From: Fastidiosipila sanguinis
GTDB taxonomy: Bacteria > Bacillota > Clostridia > Saccharofermentanales > Fastidiosipilaceae
Direction: 5' to 3'
DNA: 64,000 nt
Assembly (NCBI RefSeq): GCF_002998295.1
Contig: NZ_CP027226.1
Location: 1,080,001-1,144,000, forward strand
The first letter of the stretch is position 1; the number at the start of each line of letters is the position of its first letter. A program made the translations under genes and the position numbers. The notes beneath the pieces were generated by a model. That model made no database searches. It had not been told where the DNA came from and was given only the letters and a program-made list of their open reading frames with translations. Positions 60,443-64,000 of the stretch are shown piece by piece.

Positions 60443-61189
60443 CTACAAACTCATAACCTGTGTAAAATCTAATTCTACTGGTGTCTCACGTCCAAACATT
60501 GAAACTGATAGTAGAACTTTTTTCTTCTCGTAGTTAACTTCTTCAACCAATCCAATGAAACTTTCAAGAGGACCATTGATAATCTTAACTGAGTCACCTA
60601 CTTCGTAATCTACATCAGGTACCCAATCTGTCTCAACACCCATCATTGCTAGTTCATCATCTCTTAATGGAACTGGTTTTGAATTTGGTCCGACGAAACC
60701 TGTAACACCTTGTACATTTCGTACAATATACCAGATATCATCATTCATGCGCATCTTAATCAGAACGTATCCAGGGAAAATTTTTCTGTTTAAAGTTTTC
60801 TTCTTACCTTCTTTAATTTCAACGACTTCCTCTTCAGGAACCTCAATTTCAAAAATAAAGTTATGCAAATCTCTATTTTCAACAATTTGCTGTAATGTTC
60901 TCTTAACTTTATTTTCATAACCTGAATATGTATGAATTACATACCAACGAGGTTGATCTGGATCATATTCATCATGCATTGCCGCTGTACTAATTACATC
61001 TTCTGTTTCATTTTCAGATTCTTCAGACTCAGTATCTTCTGAATTTCCATCAAGATTTTCAGCTTCACTTGCCTCTGTAAGTTCATTCTCTTGATTTTCT
61101 TCTGATTGTGAAACAGCATCAGCAACAAGTTCTTCACTTGTTTCAGTAAAATCTTCATTATCGTTCATTAAATTCATATCTAATAACAT
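60443..61189 (-). CDS. nusG: Transcription termination/antitermination factor NusG with acidic N-terminal extension
   Basis: Residues 81-248 form normal NusG: an NGN domain (RWYVIHTYSGYENKVKRTL) and a C-terminal KOW domain (VGDSVKIINGPLESFIGLVEE). The first 80 residues are an unusual Glu/Ser/Asn/Asp-rich tail. I chose the ATG at 61189, with AGAGGTG 6 bases upstream; a GTG at 61198 lies within that site. A Met at residue 71 directly before the core has no ribosome binding site. NusG couples RNA polymerase with ribosomes and with pausing or termination. Confidence 0.95.
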   Translation of the reverse strand: MLLDMNLMNDNEDFTETSEELVADAVSQSEENQENELTEASEAENLDGNSEDTESEESENETEDVISTAAMHDEYDPDQPRWYVIHTYSGYENKVKRTLQQIVENRDLHNFIFEIEVPEEEVVEIKEGKKKTLNRKIFPGYVLIKMRMNDDIWYIVRNVQGVTGFVGPNSKPVPLRDDELAMMGVETDWVPDVDYEVGDSVKIINGPLESFIGLVEEVNYEKKKVLLSVSMFGRETPVELDFTQVMSL

Positions 61190-61209
61190 CTGTTTCACCT
61201 CTCCTCAAA

Positions 61210-61566
61210 TTAAGATTTCTCAGATTCAGAAGTAGTCTCTTTCGCTTCTGTCGTATTCATTGAAGTCTCTTCTGACTTATTATCTTCATTTTGCTCAACA
61301 ACTGTTGTACTTGAACTAGGTAATGTTTGATTTGTTTGAGCTGTATTGAAACCTAATAAACCTAACAAAGATACCATTATAGAATCAACAATAAATACTA
61401 ATAAAGTAACCAACAGCACAATGACAATTACTGTTACAGTTGTTTTTGCAACTGTTGGTTTATCAGGCCAGATAACTTTCTTAATTTCACCAGTTAATGA
61501 TTTAAAGAAATTTTTAATTTTAGCAAAAAAACCATTTTCGTTTTGATTTTTATCTTTCTTAGCCAT
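61210..61566 (-). CDS. secE: Preprotein translocase subunit SecE with C-terminal extension
   Basis: This is a 118-residue protein. The SecE core is residues 12-70, with an amphipathic helix (FFKSLTGEIKKVIWPDKPTV) and one membrane helix (TVTVIVIVLLVTLLVFIVDSIM). A tail of about 47 residues rich in Ser, Thr, Glu and Asn follows, where most single-helix SecE proteins end. The tail would lie outside the membrane if topology is normal. It sits between rpmG and nusG. Confidence 0.92.
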   Translation of the reverse strand: MAKKDKNQNENGFFAKIKNFFKSLTGEIKKVIWPDKPTVAKTTVTVIVIVLLVTLLVFIVDSIMVSLLGLLGFNTAQTNQTLPSSSTTVVEQNEDNKSEETSMNTTEAKETTSESEKS

Positions 61567-61598
61567 ACTAAGCTCCTTTCCTCGAAACTATTCCTTAA

Positions 61599-61763
61599 TT
61601 ACTTAGTTTCTTTATGAAGAGTATGTTTACGGCAGAAAGCACAATGCTTATTCATTTCTAAACGATCTGGATGAATTCTCTTATTTTTTCTAGTTGTATA
61701 ATTTCTACGTTTGCATTGATCACAAGCTAAAGTAATAATTTCTGCTGTACCTGTCTTTGCCAT
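61599..61763 (-). CDS. rpmG: 50S ribosomal protein L33
   Basis: This 54-residue L33 starts [20 protein letters not shown] and contains two Cys-x-x-Cys pairs (CDQC, CAFC), the zinc-binding form. GGAGG lies 8 bases before the ATG. It is the first gene of the rpmG-secE-nusG-rplKA operon, as in many Firmicutes. Confidence 0.96.
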   Translation of the reverse strand: MAKTGTAEIITLACDQCKRRNYTTRKNKRIHPDRLEMNKHCAFCRKHTLHKETK

Positions 61764-61794
61764 TGTTTATACCTCCAAAGTTAATTTTACTCAT

Positions 61795-61819
61795 AAAAAA
61801 TAAAGCCTGTCTCGCAGGC
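61795..61819 (-). terminator. Hairpin with T-tract in the rpmG operon leader
   Basis: GCCTG-CGAGA-CAGGC is followed by TTTATTTTTT on the minus strand, starting only a few bases after the predicted transcription start and 32 bases before rpmG. It could be an early attenuator, a 5' stabiliser, or the terminator of the upstream hydrolase transcript. Confidence 0.6.
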
Positions 61820-61826
61820 GGACTAA

Positions 61827-61856
61827 ATTATATCACAGGGTTTTGAGTCCTGTCAA
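61827..61856 (-). promoter_or_regulatory. Consensus promoter of the rpmG-secE-nusG operon
   Basis: TTGACA (61856-61851) and TATAAT (61832-61827) both match consensus perfectly with an 18-base spacer and an extended -10 TG. Confidence 0.9.
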
Positions 61857-61923
61857 TCTAGAACTATTGATATTAATGCATTTTAGGCCATTTGGCAAGC
61901 AATTAATATTTTTTTATCTACAT

Positions 61924-62724
61924 TTAAAACATTTGCCACAAACTGGGTTCGTATCGTGGTGCTATTGTTAAAGAATAATCTTTTCCATTTACTAAACCTA
62001 AGTCAAATAAATATGAATTTATATAATCATAAGCTAAGTTAGGTATATTATTATTTTTACTTAAGTGAATTAAAACAATTCTTCTCGTTCCGGATTTTAT
62101 TAACTCACTTGCAGCAATAGCAGACTGTTCATTAGAAAGGTGACCATAATGTGAGCTCACTCTTTTCTTTAGTGGCCAGGTGTAAGGTCCATTCCAGAGC
62201 ATATCTACATCATAATTTGCCTCTAGAAAAATGAGGTCGCTACCCACAAGTTCTTTGATCATATACTCTGACAATATACCTGTATCAGTTACTACTGAAA
62301 TAATAGAATCTCCAGTATCAACTTTATATGCTACTGGAGAAATCGCATCATGAGAAACTTGAATTGCTTTACAAGTAAACTTATCAACTTCAAAAGCTTC
62401 TCCAATATTAATTCTTCTAAAATCAATAAGTTCAGAACTTTTCATTAAAGTCTTGGCCTTACGAATGGTAAGTTCATTGGCATATACTGGAATTTTGTAC
62501 TTTCTTGCAAAAACAGAAATTCCAGCAATATGATCACTATGTTCGTGGGTTATCAAAATCCCTTTAATTACATAAGGACTAATTTTCTGTCTTCTAAGGT
62601 TCTCTTCTAGGCGTTTACAAGATACACCAATATCAACTAAAATCCCTGATTTTTCTTTGCCAATAAATATTGAATTTCCTGAGCTTCCACTATATAGAGT
62701 GCAAGCTCTCGTATTTAAATTCAC
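61924..62724 (-). CDS. MBL-fold metallohydrolase (WalJ/YycJ type)
   Basis: This 266-residue metallo-beta-lactamase fold protein has SGSSGNSIFIG at the N-terminus, the zinc motif ITHEHSDHIAGI (about 57-68) and later His residues (VSHDAISPVAY; SSHYGHLSNEQ; VLIHLSKNNN) that complete the two-metal site. SGSSGNS and HYGHLSN are typical of YycJ/WalJ, a double-strand DNA 5'-exonuclease-type protein linked to cell division and replication. It lies 15 bases after murA and is probably co-transcribed with it. Confidence 0.88.
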   Translation of the reverse strand: MNLNTRACTLYSGSSGNSIFIGKEKSGILVDIGVSCKRLEENLRRQKISPYVIKGILITHEHSDHIAGISVFARKYKIPVYANELTIRKAKTLMKSSELIDFRRINIGEAFEVDKFTCKAIQVSHDAISPVAYKVDTGDSIISVVTDTGILSEYMIKELVGSDLIFLEANYDVDMLWNGPYTWPLKKRVSSHYGHLSNEQSAIAASELIKSGTRRIVLIHLSKNNNIPNLAYDYINSYLFDLGLVNGKDYSLTIAPRYEPSLWQMF

Positions 62725-62739
62725 TAAACAACTTACTTT

Positions 62740-64000
62740 CTAATCTTCGTCCAAACCAACTAATTCAATTTCTGCACCAATACCTCTTAACTTATCAATT
62801 AAGCGTTCGTATCCTCTTTGTAAAGAAGAAACATTATGTACTTCAGTAGAACCATCTGCAGCCAATCCAGCTAAAATCATAGCTGCACCAGCTCTAAGAT
62901 CTCTAGCTTCAACTTTAGCACTAGTTAGTTTACTTGGACCATCAATCAAAGCTAAATTATCTGAAATAGTGATGTCTGCTCCCATTTTCTTAAGATCATC
63001 AATATATTGGAATCTATTGGCCCAAACATCTTCATACATTCTGCTTTGTCCTGATAAAGTAGTCATTAAAGCTACTGCTTGTGGTTGTAGGTCTGTTGGA
63101 AATCCTGGATAAACCATGGTTCTGATTGAAGTTGCTTCTAGCTCTTTATCCTCATCCACCCAAACTCTAATTGAATCTTCTTGAATATCCAAATTAACGT
63201 TCATCTCATCCAACTTAGCAGTAAGTGGTTCCATATGTTTTGGAATAAGGTTAGTAACTGTAACATCACCACGAGTAATAGCACCTGCGATCATGTATGT
63301 ACCTGCCTCAATTTGATCTGGAATAATTGTATATGTGTGACCTGCAGGCAACTTCTCTTTACCATTAATTCTTATCACGTCAGTTCCCGCACCTTTAATA
63401 TCAGCACCCATGGAGTTTAAGAAGTTAGCTACGTCAACAATATGTGGCTCTCTTGCAGCATTTTCAATAGTTGTTCTACCTTTTGCTTTTGAAGCTGCAA
63501 TCATTATATTCATAGTGGCACCAACACTTACTTTATCCAAGAAAATATTTTCGCCAATCAATCCATCTTCAGTTGTTAGCTCAATTTTACCATGCTCTAA
63601 TTTGTTCACGGCACCCATGTTATTGAAGCCTTTCAAGTGTAGGTCAATTGGTCTTGTACCAAAGTCACATCCACCAGGTAGATAATTCTTAGCTTTACCA
63701 TATCTTGCCAATAATGCTCCTAATAAGTAATAGGATGCTCTGATATCTCTAGCTCTCTCATCTGTTACTTCAAAAGTATTGATCTTAGTAGCATCAAAAT
63801 GTACTGTTCCGTTTTCATCAATTTCGACTGTTGCACCTAAGTTTCTACATAACTCTAACTGAGTTCTTACGTCAGAAATATTAGGTAAATTTTCGATTAC
63901 ACAAGGTCCATCTAGTACACATGCTGCTGCAACTATACCTAAAGCTGCATTTTTTGATCCACTTACAGGAATCTCACCTTTTAATTTTTTACCACCTTTT
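62740..64000 (-). CDS. murA: UDP-N-acetylglucosamine 1-carboxyvinyltransferase (5' end off the window)
   Basis: The frame is open to the window edge, giving about 420 codons. Only the first few residues are missing, since the visible sequence starts GGKKLKGEIPVSGSKNAAL, which is normally at position 5-10. The catalytic Cys is in YLPGGCDFGTRPIDLH, the nucleotide-binding Lys is in SGSKNAAL, and TMVYPGFPTDLQPQ holds the Asp of the active site. It commits UDP-GlcNAc to peptidoglycan. With Cys at the active site it is predicted to be fosfomycin-sensitive. Firmicutes often have two copies (MurA/MurZ); which this is cannot be told. Confidence 0.95.
   Translation of the reverse strand, partial: KGGKKLKGEIPVSGSKNAALGIVAAACVLDGPCVIENLPNISDVRTQLELCRNLGATVEIDENGTVHFDATKINTFEVTDERARDIRASYYLLGALLARYGKAKNYLPGGCDFGTRPIDLHLKGFNNMGAVNKLEHGKIELTTEDGLIGENIFLDKVSVGATMNIMIAASKAKGRTTIENAAREPHIVDVANFLNSMGADIKGAGTDVIRINGKEKLPAGHTYTIIPDQIEAGTYMIAGAITRGDVTVTNLIPKHMEPLTAKLDEMNVNLDIQEDSIRVWVDEDKELEATSIRTMVYPGFPTDLQPQAVALMTTLSGQSRMYEDVWANRFQYIDDLKKMGADITISDNLALIDGPSKLTSAKVEARDLRAGAAMILAGLAADGSTEVHNVSSLQRGYERLIDKLRGIGAEIELVGLDED

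Overview
The window is AT-rich, low-GC Gram-positive (Firmicutes, probably class Clostridia) chromosome. Evidence for this includes strong AGGAGG ribosome binding sites, consensus sigma-A promoters, a Cna-B/sorting-signal surface protein, a GerMN/Gmad2 lipoprotein, an L10-leader attenuator, the rpmG-secE-nusG-rplKA-rplJL block, and an msm-like sugar operon driven by a ROK repressor. The gene set suggests a host-associated saccharolytic anaerobe. I cannot name the genus from the sequence.

Layout. 1-10.9 kb, minus strand: a seven-gene carbohydrate-uptake locus. It holds a lipoprotein binding protein, a 1045-aa binding protein with N-terminal carbohydrate-binding-like domains, two permeases, a secreted membrane-anchored NHL/TPR protein, a Yip1 membrane protein and a DUF5696 protein cut by the window edge. 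11.3-12.6 kb: a cation/proton antiporter. 12.9 kb: a 21-residue hydrophobic mini-gene. 13.2-27.7 kb: a sucrose/raffinose/isomalto-oligosaccharide island. scrB-scrK lie on the plus strand. On the minus strand are ROK repressor, msmE, msmF, msmG, sucrose phosphorylase and alpha-galactosidase. Two GH13 oligo-1,6-glucosidase paralogues follow on the plus strand. Four copies of a TTAACTNAGTTAA palindrome sit at the three promoter regions and tie the island into one regulon.

27.9-35 kb: tRNA-Gln, an Xre regulator with a hypothetical partner, a nitroreductase, two dehydrogenases, a complete IS150-type IS3-family element inserted in the loop of a terminator, a membrane protein and a DJ-1 protein. 35-47 kb: a 1306-aa surface adhesin, a candidate structured RNA, a DIP1984 protein, uracil-DNA glycosylase, a GerMN lipoprotein, a second alpha-galactosidase, a DUF2079 membrane protein and GlsB. 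47.3-51.4 kb: an ABC exporter and a two-component system whose response regulator carries an in-frame stop. 51.5-57.3 kb: nuclease, neurotransmitter/sodium symporter-type transporter, pdxS, an ABC-F protein with a structured leader, and a WapI-like protein. 57.3-64 kb: four tRNAs (Met, Glu, Gly, Cys in transcription order), the ribosomal/NusG/SecE block, a WalJ-type hydrolase and murA (first codons off the edge).

How it fits together: raffinose-type sugars would enter by MsmEFG and be cut by alpha-galactosidase. The released sucrose would be split by sucrose phosphorylase, or as sucrose-6-phosphate by ScrB with ScrK phosphorylating fructose. Isomaltose-type sugars would go to the GH13 enzymes. 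Neither sugar importer has an ATPase gene here, so a shared ATPase elsewhere is implied. The most interesting items are the DUF5696/Yip1/NHL uptake locus, the IS in a terminator loop, the ROK operator set, the nonsense-interrupted response regulator, and the acidic tails on L10, NusG and SecE.
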